Shown here piece by piece: positions 36,057-48,779 of a stretch of 64,000 bases of DNA (position 1 is the first letter of the stretch; each line of letters opens with the position of its first letter). This stretch comes from Nectonema munidae (lineage: Eukaryota; Nematomorpha; Nectonematoida; Nectonematidae), in contig JAUIRK010000793.1 of assembly GCA_030549495.1 (NCBI GenBank), positions 1 through 64,000 on the forward strand, given 5' to 3'. The position numbers and the translations under genes were made by a program. The notes below the pieces were generated by a model. That model did not search any database. It was not told the origin of the DNA and worked only from the letters and a program-made list of their open reading frames with translations.

Positions 36057-37356
36057 TCCTTTTGGAATTCTATTTCTCCTTTTGCAATTCTAGTTTGTCC
36101 TTTTGCGATCCTATTTTATCTTTTTTTGCGAATTCTGTTTTGTCATTTTGCAATTCTATTTCTCTTTTAGCAATTATATTTTGTATTTTTGGTATAAGTA
36201 AGTAAGTAAGTAAGTAAGTTTATTTAAATAAAATGAAAATATTAATAAGAATGAACAGAGATATAAGGTAATTTTATACTGAATTTTGATGAAAATATAT
36301 GTATTCAAAAGAAATGAAGTGTGAAATCTAAAGGTTTATGCAAACCGCTGCAAGATTTCCAACATCAAGTATTATATTTTATATATTTGAAAAAAAAACA
36401 AACCAGAAAAGGTTATCTTGGACGTGAGCAAACAAAGCAACCTTTGAGGTTACACCCAGGAATTTCAGAGTACTTGGAAAGATACCATAGTTTTAAGATA
36501 GTTTTAAACTTCGGAACAGAAATTCCGCTTTCCTCTAACAACCATTTGTGGGTCTCATAAAAAGAGACAACTTTTAACCTTATTGATAGTTGAGAAGAAC
36601 TGAGTCTGAACTTGGGCTTGTTAAGAATTAGACTATTTCGGAAGGAGTAAGTGGAATTGAAGGAGTAGGTAATCAACTGTTGGAAAAGACCATGTGGAGA
36701 TTCAAGATTGGAAAGAAGAAAGATACCGAGTTTCTGCTTGTAAAGTTCTTCAATTTTGAGAAGATTGAGTTGTAAAAAAATTGGATTGGTGTGTGCGTTA
36801 ACATTTGCTGCTGTAACCAGTCTAATTGTTTTTTTGTAAAGAGTTTCCAAAGGAGTTAGACTGCAATGACCAAAATTGACCAAGCTGTATGTGAGGTGAG
36901 GTATAAAAAGAGATTTCAAGAGAAGAAGTAGAACCTTTGATGAGAAGAACTTTCTTGTCTATTTTATGATGCCAATAACTTTGCTTAATTTCATAGATAA
37001 GTAATTAATGTGATTATGGAAGCTGAGCTTATTATCTATAACAAGGCCGAGAAGATTGACTTCTTTTACAACTTCAAAGCTTTCATTAAGGAATAAGGAT
37101 GAATCAACAGTAAACTTTTTAGAGATTATCATTGCTTTCGTTTTATTTTGATTTATAGTAAGGAAATTGGCATTACATTGGTATAAAATATCTCTATATT
37201 ACCGAGAAAATTAGGTTTTAACAAATTTTTTTCCAAAAAATTTAAATAGTTGAAGGAAACAGAATTCCAAAAAGATAAATTTGAATTGTAAAAAAACAAA
37301 ATAGAATTGCAAAAAATAAAATAGTATTGCAAAAGGATAAAATAGAAGTTAAAATG
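36057..37356. repeat. Minisatellite foldback arms enclosing a LINE, copy c
   Basis: The left arm (36057-36192) has about six units like CCTTTTGCAATTCTATTTTG. The right arm (37259-37356) has inverse units AAAATAGAATTGCAAAAGG. The LINE fragment 36196-37195 lies between them. Confidence 0.65.
36196..37195 (-). mobile_element. LINE family A fragment: RT C-terminus, 3' UTR and (TTAC)n tail
   Basis: Minus-strand reading ..NANFLTINQNKTKAMIISKK.., ..VNLLGLVIDNKLSF.., a stop near 36940, then an open frame 36919-36413 with LFIPHLTYSLVNFGHCSLTP and ending ..GCNLKGCFVCSRPR. It is colinear with the longer copy at 61857-63221. The 3' UTR (36412-36221) ends in tandem TTAC (AAGT on +). 5'-truncated at about 37195. 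Confidence 0.88.
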
Positions 37357-38099
37357 TTATATATATTAGATATATGAAAATTAATGTAATTATGATTTTA
37401 ATGAAACTTGATGAGTTAACGGCGAAGACTCAAATACTTCTTTATATAAGACACTTTAATAAAGTTTTTTCCACCCTTTTTAGATAAGTTTCGCCATTAA
37501 AATTAAATCAAATGAAACACGGATCATACTTTATTTAAAAAAAAAGTGTCACAATGTATAATTGTGTGCGATTTTGGGCATATCAAATGGGACACAATTC
37601 AAAATATGTTTTAAATACAAACTATATAAATTTTGTAAGGTGATTTGTTAGTTGTGAAGGATCGTCAAACTTCCTCAATCTTTTGAGCTTTTGAAAGATA
37701 ATGACTAAGGATTATGAGGGCGGGCTTTTCTATTTTGGGGGATATCAAAAGGTGAGACAGAAGGTTAGTTAAATAACTTAACCTATGTGATTAAATTATT
37801 ATTAATTAACGCACTAACTTACTTAGAATAAACAACTAAATCACTAAAAATGCTAACCAATTAATATAAAAAAATAAAAGTTTGATATCAGAATACTTTA
37901 GGGATGAAAATTGGAAAAGGTGTTTGTCTAAATTTTCTTTAGAGGAAGTAGTTTTGAGGTTTTGAGAACCGAAAATTGCACATATTGATTCAAGTTTGTA
38001 AGGTTGTTTGAATCAGTCAAATTCTTGATGAAGTCTGAAGATCTTCTTTTTCGCCTTTATTGTAAAGCTTGCAAATTTATTCTATTCATTCATTGATAA

Positions 38100-40405
38100 C
38101 ACTGGTCAACACAATATTTTTGGCAGGCAAAGTGAGACTGGTTTCTGGGGTTTTCAAGGGCGCTGAATCCGAATCTGACATTTGTTTTTTCAAGTTGGCT
38201 CTAGTTTTGGAGATATCACAGGGGGGTCGTTCGTCTGAAATCACCCATTCGCGACCATAACTAAACGTACAAAAAACGGCTAAATAGTGCAAAAATGTCA
38301 GATATTGATTTTTATGATAATCTAAAACCACAAAGACAGTGTAAAATCTCAATCTAACAAGTTAAGTTAGATATAACATCATTTCATTTATCCTATAATA
38401 ACTGAACACTTTTCATAGATTTCGAGAATATACAAAAAATTTGCTAAAAATTTACTGAATTTTAATGCAAAGCATTTATTATACACTAGATTCTTAGTTA
38501 CAATGAACACACAAAACAATATTTTATTCACAAAAGTGAAATTGACGTTTATACGATTTTCGTACAACTTTCATCCAAAAGTTCCATAGTTCCTCATGTG
38601 CTCTCCCATTTGCCTTGATACTCTCTTCCATTGTTTTGATTCTTGATGGAATTCTCCTTGTCTCACTTATCACCAAGATTACAGAATCTGTCGAGGTGGC
38701 TAAACAAGAAATAACTTTAATGTCCTGCCTAGTTTTTCGTATGAGTAAGCATCTTACGGACCAATTGTTGTAATTATCAGGGTTTCAAAAGTTTGTCACT
38801 ACATCTGTGAAGACACCCAAGCATTTAACCAACCCGTTCATATGATTAGTGAAGTCAGAATCCCTCAGAGGTTCGAATTAGGTCCATCGAAGATCCACCT
38901 TTAGCTTTTTCGATGGAAAGATAATTGCCTCATATGTACTTGAAGCAATCCCCATCTTTGTTCAACGCCTTAACAAACGTTCAGAGCCCTAGTTTTATGT
39001 GAGGAGGAAGATGATTCTATCCCTGGGTACCAAAGGCTCTTGATGACGTTGGTGTGCCACTTCGAGACTTTCTCGTTCTGCCAGTTCTCCCTTCTCCAGT
39101 GCTGGTTTCTTGTCGCTACCCACAAACAAAGAAAGCAGGGATACTTTGTGTACCCACTTTGCTGACCAAGCAAAATTCACCATTTTCAAGTCCACACAAA
39201 TCAGCCATTTATGAGTGTTGTAATTTAGTTTTTCAGAAAAATTGGATACCATCATATCTTCTTTCATCTTGGTAGAAGCCAATTGGTACAGAGCAAACTT
39301 ATTGCCATTATCAAAAGTACAACTTTTAGACTTGATTTCGAGCTATCTATAAAGAGACCAATGTGGGTCATATGACAGCCCATGCAGTTAAGAAGTGCAG
39401 AAATCATTACAAAAGACCAGGTCATCTTCTTTAGAAAAGAAACGAAGCAAGCTGCCTTCCCTTGTCCTATAGTATGTTACTTTTGTGCCAGAATAAGAAT
39501 GTTTTTCTCTTGGAGTCGTGATGCAAGAACTTCAGACGCTCCTTCGACAAACAAAGGTCTCGCACTAGGTCATTAAGTTCAGATTGATTAAAAGCTGAGC
39601 CATTTGAGGGTTCTTCATAGTCACTACAGCTATCACCACTTGATATTGAAAGTCAGTGGAATCTCTTCGGTTTCATCGATTTCAGGCAGACTGGTGAAAA
39701 CAGGCACAGGTAGATCCTCAGAGGCAACAGGACGGCTAGAAATCCAGGCTCGGATACTGCCAATTTGCTTTCTTGTGCTTGTTAAACCCCGTCATATCAT
39801 TGATACAGAAGTAGCAGTCTAAAATGATTCTTGGGCTCTCCACACCATTGGTACAGCAAACTTCAACTTCAGCTTACCATTGGTCCAACGAGACTTTCTA
39901 CACAGGTTTTGACACCATATGTGGGGCCCAAGACTTATCTTGGTCACCTAGTTTCATATCGAAGTATGCTTTGTACGCCCTCTTGACAAAGTCTGTAATA
40001 TTCCTCTTTGTTGTGCCATCATATACTGTCCACAGATGTAACAAAAGACATCGTTCATATCTACAACGTCTTTTAGAAGAACTCATTTTCTCTCTGGAAC
40101 TCATTTTCAACTCTGGAATAAAAAAGGAAAAGAATTAAAAAGAAAATTCTTAAATACTGTTTTAAAAACACTACATACATAATAATTATTATGTATTTTC
40201 TGATATTATTATTTACTGCTTCTATATTGAAGTATTTCAGGGAGAATTTTAGCAGTTTAGGCTTATTTGAGGCTATCAGTATCTTCTAAACTAGAGCCAA
40301 TCAGACAAAACCAATGTTATATTCGTAATCAGCGACCTTCAAAACCCCAGAAAACACTCCTAGATGGTCTGCCAAAGAAAAAAAATAAAAATTTGTTGAC
40401 CAGTG
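38100..40405 (-). mobile_element. 2.3-kb DNA transposon with about 150-bp inverted repeats
   Basis: Both ends start CACTGGTCAACA and stay alignable inward for roughly 150 bp (GGTTTCTGGGGTTTTCAAGG.., ..TTGGCTCTAGTTT..), with TAA flanking each end (38097-38099, 40406-40408). The middle encodes, on the minus strand, fragments of a protein widespread in animal genomes whose superfamily I cannot name: NTHKWLICVDLKMVNF then GQQSGYTKYPCFLCLW and ..EPLVPRDRIIF. The reading crosses frames at about 39165, so the gene is broken. Confidence 0.82.
38970..39282 (-). pseudogene. Fragment of transposon protein with YTKYPCFLCLW motif
   Basis: Two overlapping minus-strand frames (39282-38995 and 39173-38970) together cover the conserved HKW-ICxDLKxV then GYTKYPCFLCLW-x-QHW block. 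The CxxC may bind metal. The rest of the presumed protein (39.3-40.1 kb) is too decayed to trace. The function is unknown to me; it is the only recognisable coding part of the 38100-40405 element. Confidence 0.7.
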
Positions 40406-41090
40406 TAATATATAGTTTTATGCCTATATTAAAATGTTATATTATCAATAAAATTTCTTTCTTTCTTCTATTGATTCAAGTGTGATCTTCAAATATAATA
40501 TTCAAAAGTGTGAAATTCTATTTAATATTTTTTGGGCTATATTTTTAGAATAATATTAACGAAAGTTAAATATGAATATTAAAATTATTATTAAAAGGAA
40601 TTATGGTGTTTAAGGCTGATTTTAAAAATGTACCCAAGTTTTTGCCTGTGTATAATTTGGAACTTAAAAGTTGGGGTAAGTGGAAGAAATGAATTCCTCT
40701 TATTTTTTTAATTACTGTAGAAACTGTTTATCATGATCTCTTTGGAATTGCGTCTTTTTGATAATTGTATCCGAGAGTATAAACGTGTTCATCTCTTTAC
40801 TGTTTTGCAATAGAAAACATTAATTAATTAAAACCTAATTAATTTTTTACTAAAATAAAATATAATAATTAATAATAATTTTTAATAAAGAATTGAATAA
40901 TAAATTTGAAGGATAATGCAAAGATTTTATGAATAACATATTTATAGAATATAAAATTTAAAAGCAATTTTACATTGAATGAAGTATCATATTTTTTGTC
41001 TAAAATAATCTTTGAATATTGAGCCTCATTTACTTCCTTTGTGGAATCCCTAATGAAACTGTTCATAATCATACCTTTAAAAGTCTTCCA

Positions 41091-41176
41091 TTAGGGCATT
41101 GGTTTAAATTGCTCTTGAACTTTCATGCAGGCATTTGACTCTTTTTCTTCTGAAGATTCAATAGTCCTTATCCTTT
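41091..41176 (-). CDS. Candidate terminal exon, unrecognised minus-strand gene
   Basis: Acceptor TTCTATAG, phase 1, reads RIRTIESSEEKESNACMKVQ.. to TAA at 41093-41091. Joins in phase to 43199-43283. No homology recognised. Confidence 0.3.
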
Positions 41177-41569
41177 CTATAGAATTTTGATTTATTCCTG
41201 TCAAATTTAATTAGAAGGCACATATGTGTAGCCTTATTTTCGACAAATTATATCATAACAACTTAAATTTTTTTTAATTTTTTATTTTTCCTTGACAGCT
41301 CATGCTCATTTATTCTGCTAAAAAATGGAAAATGTATTTAACAAATAATCATTATTGATTTTTAAATTTAATAAATGTTTTGTTTGTTGAAGCATTTTGT
41401 CGGAAACTTTTAAAATAAGACTAAACGCACCGCAACATTATTTGTGATTATTATAACAACGATTAGATATCCATATGGTTTTAATGTTTTTTAGGTTATA
41501 CTCGGCAGATGGCCTACTATTAGGAGCGTAGGTTCTTAATCCAGAATGTCTGAGTTCGGCTATCATTAC

Positions 41570-42250
41570 CAGGGGCGGATCTAGAAATTGGCATTAGAGG
41601 GGGAGGGCGAATTTTACTAAACTAGAACTCAAATTTGAAGCATATAAATTTAAGCCTTATCAAAAATTTTAAGCCATTTTTATCTTATTTTGGGTAATAG
41701 TTTAATAAAATGCGAAAATTGACTTTTTATCATAAAACTTAGAGTATCAAAAAATATATCAAAAAATTATAAGTTTATTATAAGGAATTAACTAGATTAA
41801 GAACTAAGAGGATTATAAGAAGCCTCATCTATCTAGGACATTTATTAGTATGGATGTAAATACTGGTGTCAAATCCCAATCGAATATCTCTGTGAACAAA
41901 AAGAAGAATGAGATCATTAAAATGATCCTCATTCATTGAACTGCGAAGTGAATTGATGTGGTAAAACTTTATGTGTTTAAATACTAAATTTACAAAAAAA
42001 ATTGGATAATATAAAAGTATTAAGTGTCACACTTAACTACGATTGAAACATAAAAAACTTTTTATGGCTTCTCACTTTAGAGAAAGATTGAATCTAAAAA
42101 ACGAGTTGCAGAAGCCATCATAATATTTGAGTTCTACGAAAAGAATTAGATCAAGAAAAATTTTCAAGCAATTGGCAATGAAATTTTAGGGGGGGGGGGG
42201 GGAGGGGGGGGGGGCTTATCCCGGTTCCGCCCCCTTTAAATCTGCCAGTG
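41570..42250. mobile_element. hAT-like element, 681 bp, G-rich right end
   Basis: Starts CAGGGGCGGATCTAG and ends GATTT-type TCTGCCAGTG. ATTAC occurs immediately outside each end (41565-41569, 42251-42255). A G tract lies at 42191-42215. No transposase. Confidence 0.65.
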
Positions 42251-43198
42251 ATTACCACCTCTTCAGTGATATCGACAACTAAAAAAAATATGGGTTATAT
42301 TTTCTTGTAACCTTTCTATTAGAATAGCTTAATCATTATTCATGCCCCAAGTTTTAGTGCTTTTAAAGAAATTACAAGTCACTTTTATGTTAAATTTTTA
42401 AAGAAAAGAAAGTTCTTTAGAACAGGCCTCTTTCAAAATCAAAAATAATGATTAAAATAATTGTTTTTTTTTGCAAAAAAAAGAAGAAAGAAAGAAATCT
42501 TTTAGATAAGCATGATTTCAATTTTTTTTAATTTTGAAATTTAAAAATTATATGTTAAATTTAAATTTTGTATAAATTAATTATACATGCAATCATGCGT
42601 ATCATGAACGAATTTGCAAAATATTTCAAAATATTAAAACAAGGATTACATTTATAGACAAAGTTCTAAAAATTTCAAAATGAAAATTTCTTAAAATTTT
42701 AAATCTATGATGAAATTGGATAGAAAATTTTGGTTTATCAAATAATTTGAAAGTGTGACAAATTTCTTCCTATTTCGGATCAAAGAAATCTAAAAAAATA
42801 TGAAGTTATTAAAAATAATGATTAAACTTTAAAATTTAAAATTAATAATGCAATTTAATCATTTTGGGTTCTATAGAATTAGTTAAAAATATACATACCT
42901 TGAAAAAAAGTAACGGGCGGAAATTTAGCGGGATAGACATTAGAAGGGCGGGTATTTCGCCGAAAATGTTAATACAATTTGGCATTTTTCCTGATTTCTC
43001 CAGCCAATAAAATAATATTGTTCTAATATTAAAACATTATAACTCAATAAAATACAGTTGAATCATAATCATATCCCAACTATATAAAAATATAGCCTTT
43101 ATCATAAAACATTTGGCATGAAACTTCTAGTAGACTAAATGTTCGGCCACGACATTCTATACATTTCTTTGCTTTTTTGTTTTATCCCGTGATCTTAC

Positions 43199-43283
43199 CA
43201 GTCCACTTATATAACAAGTTGTCACGTTTTATAGCTTTTTGTGTTTCAACAATATTGACATTTTGGTTGCAAGTCAATTTTCT
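43199..43283 (-). CDS. Candidate internal exon, unrecognised minus-strand gene
   Basis: Reads LTCNQNVNIVETQKAIKRDN.. to donor ACTG|GTAAGA, phase 1 out, matching 41176. Its acceptor has a purine-rich upstream tract, which is a weakness. A further open stretch (43503-43616, minus, ..SIDDIVQCEYLKESF..) may belong upstream. Confidence 0.28.
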
Positions 43284-44235
43284 CTACTTTTTATTTTCTT
43301 TCTTTATACGCAAATTGTGAACCCAAGAAAATAATTTATGTATATACTTTGCAATGTTTTTTAAAACAATTAAGTCATAATCGCCGAAAATATCATCCAT
43401 ATTCATGTTCCTTACATAATTGCTCGCTGATTTACTATATAAGATTTATGCATTAACAAAGTTTATAGATTGAATCATTATTTTTACCCTTTTTTTACAC
43501 ACCCTCTAAAATAATACATGTAAACTTGTATAGAAAGCTCTCTTTCAAATATTCACATTGAACTATATCATCAATTGATTTGGAATATCTCCTCACAATA
43601 CAGGTAAACTCTCTGTTATAAATATCCTTATTTTTCAAATTTGAAATGTTATTCACATGGATATAATAATTAAGAAGCAAGCTAATCACGGCATATACTG
43701 TTCATTTTCTTCTGAGCCATATGTGTGGAAGGACGGGGTGACGTCTTTATCAGTTTCATTCTGAAATGATTTTACCTTATGAATAACTTAATTGGTAAGA
43801 TTGTATAGATACATACAATAAATATTTTTTATTCTCAAACACTAACCCATTTAGTATACAATTGCTCCCAAAGATAACTTAGACGACTTCCGTAATCTCT
43901 ATTTAATTGTATATTAAACAACAGTTTATCTGTGTTTCATTTGAGAACATTTGTTCTAAATGGATTAATATTATTTTTACAATCTCATAAGCAGATTGAT
44001 AAAAAGTTTTATCATCAAAATACTATTTATTTGTAATTATTCTTTCAATTTAAACATTTTTTTGCAATTTCATGCATTTTGCGTGTAAACTTTGAAAATT
44101 TTATGAAAATATTGTATACCAAAAATCTTAACCAATAAAATTTCTTGTATCTCGTTATTATTTACTCAACCCTAAACTGGATTTGCCAGGAGACCACATG
44201 ATCGATATGACCATTCACCAATCCTACATATCGTT

Positions 44236-44335
44236 ATGTTACCTTGAATAGCCAATCAAATAGGAGCATCTCATGTGGTACCTTCATGTTACCTTGAATA
44301 GCCAATCAGATTGGATCATCTCATGTGGTGCCAAA
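44236..44335. repeat. Tandem duplication, two 50-bp units with CCAATC
   Basis: ATGTTACCTTGAATAGCC..ATCTCATGTGGT is repeated with period 50 and a few differences. Each unit has a CCAATC box. Confidence 0.75.
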
Positions 44336-44339
44336 CTCA

Positions 44340-46225
44340 GGCATATATCAAATTTATTGTCTTCCTACATGTTACTCATCTCCAAAAAATTTGCTTAGTA
44401 TCATAAGAGCCATCTATGGGTAGACAAAAATTTTAGTTATATGAACTCTTTATTAAAGAGACTTCTTTTATGCATGATTTATTAGAAAGGAATCATTGCT
44501 TCAGAATTTATTTTCCGTTTCAATTTTTAAGGCCTATTGCATCCTTATTTTTATGCAAAAATTTATAACAAGTAATGCTTTCTTTGTTATGTAGGGAGGC
44601 AAACCCCATTTTTCATTCTTCTATTTCTAACTTTCCATAATTGTTTTCGGTTGTCTGTTTTATTCAACAAATTTTATATAAAAAATTTTTAAAAAAATTG
44701 AAAAAATTCCCCACAAAAAAAGTTTTTGAAAATTTAACCTTTTTTGTGTATATATCTAAATGAATTATACCATGCTTTATTTTAAAGAAAAACAATATAC
44801 GCCTCTTTCATTTTTATATCGTCTTTACTTAAGTACACAATGCTAATTCTAAAATTATTCTTTTTCTAATTGTTATTTTCAAAAGATTTTAAAATATATT
44901 GACAATTGAAATTTAAAAAAAAAATACTAGTTTTCAGTCAAAAATTTGAAATGCTGGCAGATCAAAACATTACCCAAATATTAATTGAAATGCGATTCAA
45001 AATTTGAAAAATAATAAAAGAGGTAGAACTTAACCTTCTTTTAATTAAACTAAATCAAATTATAAAGCACTTAATTGCTTCAAAACATCCATCCATTTTT
45101 AAAAGGTTATGCATATAATATCATTTATTTAAGAGAAAAAGAAATTATAGGTAATATGTTTTTCATTGTATATAATATATCCATTCTTTGGAAAAGTATT
45201 CTTAGGATTTATAATAATAATAATAATAATAGGATCAACTTTAAAGCAGAATATTTTAGAAGATATCAAAATATTATGGCTAAAGTGGTTTTTTGATTAA
45301 ATATCGAAAAATAGATTCCATATTTCCAATTAATTATATAAAACATGCTACATTTTGTTATCTTACGCGCAATGAGTTTAAGCGAGACGTAGTTCATTTC
45401 AACGTTTGCTTCTTCGTTTACTTTACGCAACAGTAATAAAGGATAAAACGGTTGATGAAAGAAAGTTATAGTCCTTTTTCATAATTAAGTGTGTCTGCAA
45501 TGAAATAGAATGTCAACAACGCATTAGTTAAGCCAAAAGTATTTATGCCTACCATGAAAGAGTGATCATTTGGTTTTGAAATTGGTGGAAGCAAATTTTT
45601 AATCAATAGTAATAATAATATCGCTGTCGATTTAATGCAAACTCTTCGTCTTTATTCCATATTCTTTTCCATTTACTTCATTACTTCATGAAATCTTCAG
45701 GGACATGTTCAATGCTTAAAACCTTGACATCTAATTACCTTCTTTAAAATATCTACTGCAGCTCAATTTATATACCAAACTGTCTACGTTGGCTGACAAA
45801 TAAAGGATCATAGGTATGTATGCCAATATTCTGTTTACATCATTTTTGAAATTTCTTGTTGAGTTAAACTCTAATAGATCTTCCAAAGCTAACTATATAT
45901 AGCATTAAAATGACATGCAAATAGATTTATATATCGAAGTCCATCAAACTCTATCTTTTCTGAAATTCAATTTATATAACAAAGTATGTCTGTCTTAAGC
46001 AATTTCAACTGTTTTGATTTAGAGCTGAACAAGTTATATATATATTGTTTGTAGAGTTCCAAAATATTAAGTTTCTTATGATAAGCACTCCGCATCATTG
46101 TTTCACATAAATTATGAGTATGGCAGCGACAGGGAGGAAAGATTTTCTCTGAATTATGTTCTTGTATTTTGTCTTGAGCTTACCTGTTACTACCAACATC
46201 ATTTTCTTGTGCTTTACCTTCCCAT
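44340..46225. other. AT-rich intergenic stretch
   Basis: No gene or repeat supported apart from a short (ATA)n run near 45210. The 5' end of the pogo-like transposon that follows was not found. Confidence 0.4.
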
Positions 46226-46229
46226 AGAG

Positions 46230-47722
46230 AAATGGCGTGCTCTTCATCCGTATTAAGGATTAATTCAGCAATCTCTTTTTGGAATTCCTTACAATCATTA
46301 CATCTAAAGCAAAGTCCACTGTTGGGGATATTTTAAAGGATAGTGTAAAGTGGTTACAGAATGATGAAAATTTAGAAAAGACTACAAACAATGTGTCCAG
46401 ATTGACTCAACCTTTTCAAAAAAAACTTGAAGATGCATTAATTTTGTGGAACAGCAAAAAATGCCGCAATAAATGATGCTATTATAATAGAACAAGCTCG
46501 AAAATTTGATGAAAAATTAGCAGTAAAAGAATTTTAATATTCAAATCGTTGGCTGCATCGTCTTAAAAAAAGGCATAATTTACAAAAACGTATGATACAC
46601 GGCGAGGCTGGTCAAGTTAATCTTGAAGTTTTAAAAAATGGTAGAGCCAATATTCGAGAAAGCTTAAAGGATTACGACCTCAATGAAACAAGTCTCTTTT
46701 TCAGATTAGGCCCGAACTATACTCTAGCCACCAAAAAAGTTTCGAGTCTCAAAAAATCAAAAGAAAGATTAACAGTAGCTTTAGCCACGCACGCTTCTGG
46801 AAAAGAAAAGATAAATTGTGATCCTTTTGTGATCGGTAAAGCCAAAAAACCCAGATGTTTTTCAAAATCATCCGATCCTTAATTTTATGTCCGGTATCGA
46901 TCAAACTCCAAAGCTTGGATGACATCTTTATTATTTTCTTCTTGAATTTTGGACATAAACAAAATGATGGAACAAAAAAAAATCATCATTGTATTAGACA
47001 ATGCTTGCTGTCATAAATTCAACGAACAATATTCTAACGTTAAATTCCTCTTTTTGCGGCCAAATACAACAAGTCACATACAATCTCTCGATGCTGGCAT
47101 AATCAGAAACTTCAAGCTCTACTATAGAAATAGTCTAACCAGACATTATTTAAATTGCATTGAAAATGAAGAAACTCAAAAAGTAAATTTGAGAGATTGT
47201 ATTAGAATGGTTAGTTTTGCATGGGAAAAAGTCAAAACCAAAAAAATAAAATCTTGTTTCAGACACAAAAACATTTTACCTCAGCTTGATTGTTCTGAAC
47301 TAGAAAAAGACAGTCTTGATATTGAATGTTTAAATAATTTACAGGAGGAAATCGTCGCTCTTAAAGGTGATTCGGAAGCTTTAGAGTATGTTGACATAGA
47401 TGAAGAAGAGCCTACCACGTCCAGCCTGAATGAAGAAGATATCGTAAGTATTGTTTTACATTCAAGTGAAGATGAAGCAGAAGAAGATGAAGAAGTCAAT
47501 GAAATTGTAGATGAAAAAGAAGCTAGATCATCACTAAAAAAGCTCATTAAATATTTTGAACAAAAGAGATCTACTGTGAAAGAAAATAAAAAAAACTTGG
47601 AATTTTTGAAATACCTTGAGCAAATGGAAGAGAAGATAAATCAAAATACACAAAAGAATTTGCAACAAAAAACAATGGACAACTATTTTATAAAAAAAAT
47701 GATTTTTTTTCTTATGGCTTAG
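46230..47722 (+). pseudogene. pogo-like transposase, broken, first catalytic Asp lost
   Basis: A trace of the helix-turn-helix (FGIPYN, then SKAKSTVGDILK) near 46270-46350. The CENP-B type domain, with NRWLHRLKKRHNLQKR at about 46540-46590. Catalytic core: DYDLNETSLFFRLGP, where the family has DE (Asp replaced by Asn); IIIVLDNACCH (second Asp kept); SLDAGIIRNFK (third Asp kept). The acidic C-terminus ends at TAG 47720-47722. Several frame changes, the clearest near 46460 and 46880-46950, and an in-frame stop near 46536. Host-like AT-rich codons, unlike the 28.7-kb element. Confidence 0.9.
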
Positions 47723-47846
47723 TTTTATTTTTTAGTGGTTTCAAAAATAAAAGTTTTCATGTCTTAGCTAAACCTCGTTTACCCGGAAACCTCGCTATTC
47801 CGAAATTTTTGACTCAAAACCAAATTAGTTTAGCGAGGTTCCCCTG
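46230..47846 (+). mobile_element. pogo-like DNA transposon, decayed, 5' end missing
   Basis: The right end CGAGGTTCCCCTG is followed by TA (47847-47848), and a related inverted block CCTCGTTTACCCGG..CCTCGCTATTCC lies just inside, as in pogo/Tigger elements. The left inverted repeat was not found. Confidence 0.82.
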
Positions 47847-48779
47847 TATATCAAAAAGAATAATATAATTTTCATTAGTCTTATCGTGTTTTTTTTTATC
47901 TTTTTTTTAATATGAATTTTTTTAATCACATTATTTTTTTCTTTAGTTGATAGAGCACTACTCCCATCACTACTTTTCTAGATTAGAGCACTACTGCACA
48001 TGCCAACTTTATGCAACATATGTTCGCCCATATGACTTAATATTTTTTTTATTTCGCTATATTTTATTTTATTGTTCTTTGAAACCGTCCACACCCGCTA
48101 AACTTCTCACCCACTTTTGATTTTTTTGCGAACTTTGTATGCTTTCTCATTTTTGATATTGTCATTTAAGCTTTCATCATCACCCAATGTTTTCTCAACC
48201 CATTTTCTCCTTAATCTTCGATTCTCAAAAATTAATTCTCAAAATTAATGAAAAATATGAAGAATTTTAAATTTGACTTATTTCACTAAAGTTTTTAGTT
48301 ATGCAAAGTAGAGCTTTTAAAGAGTGGATGCCGGGTTCTAAGACATGTATCCACATTATAAATGGCCGGCATTTTAACGGAATTACTGAACCCGTAATTT
48401 CAAAACAAAGCACAGCCTTCCTTCATCATACAACGTGTGATGCAGTGTATGTCAATTGACAAGAACTTGTGATCACAAAAAACTCATAGCAGGCGACCCA
48501 AGTGGCACTGGAAATCTAGGATAAATGTACATTCAATTTTGTAAAACGCGCCTATAACCGTCTCTTGTGTTTTTTTATAAATTGATACTCGCCCAAACTT
48601 TTTTAGGGTTAATGCGTCTTAACCGGAGACGAGCAGTGGTCTGATCTATATGTCAAATAAGATGCTTTTGCTTATGTGTATTGGGTTAGACTTATACATC
48701 ATCAGTTGATTAAATCAAATAACTAAACTAATTCAAAAGTTTTAAAACTAATGTATTTTAAGCATATTCATTTTTACTT

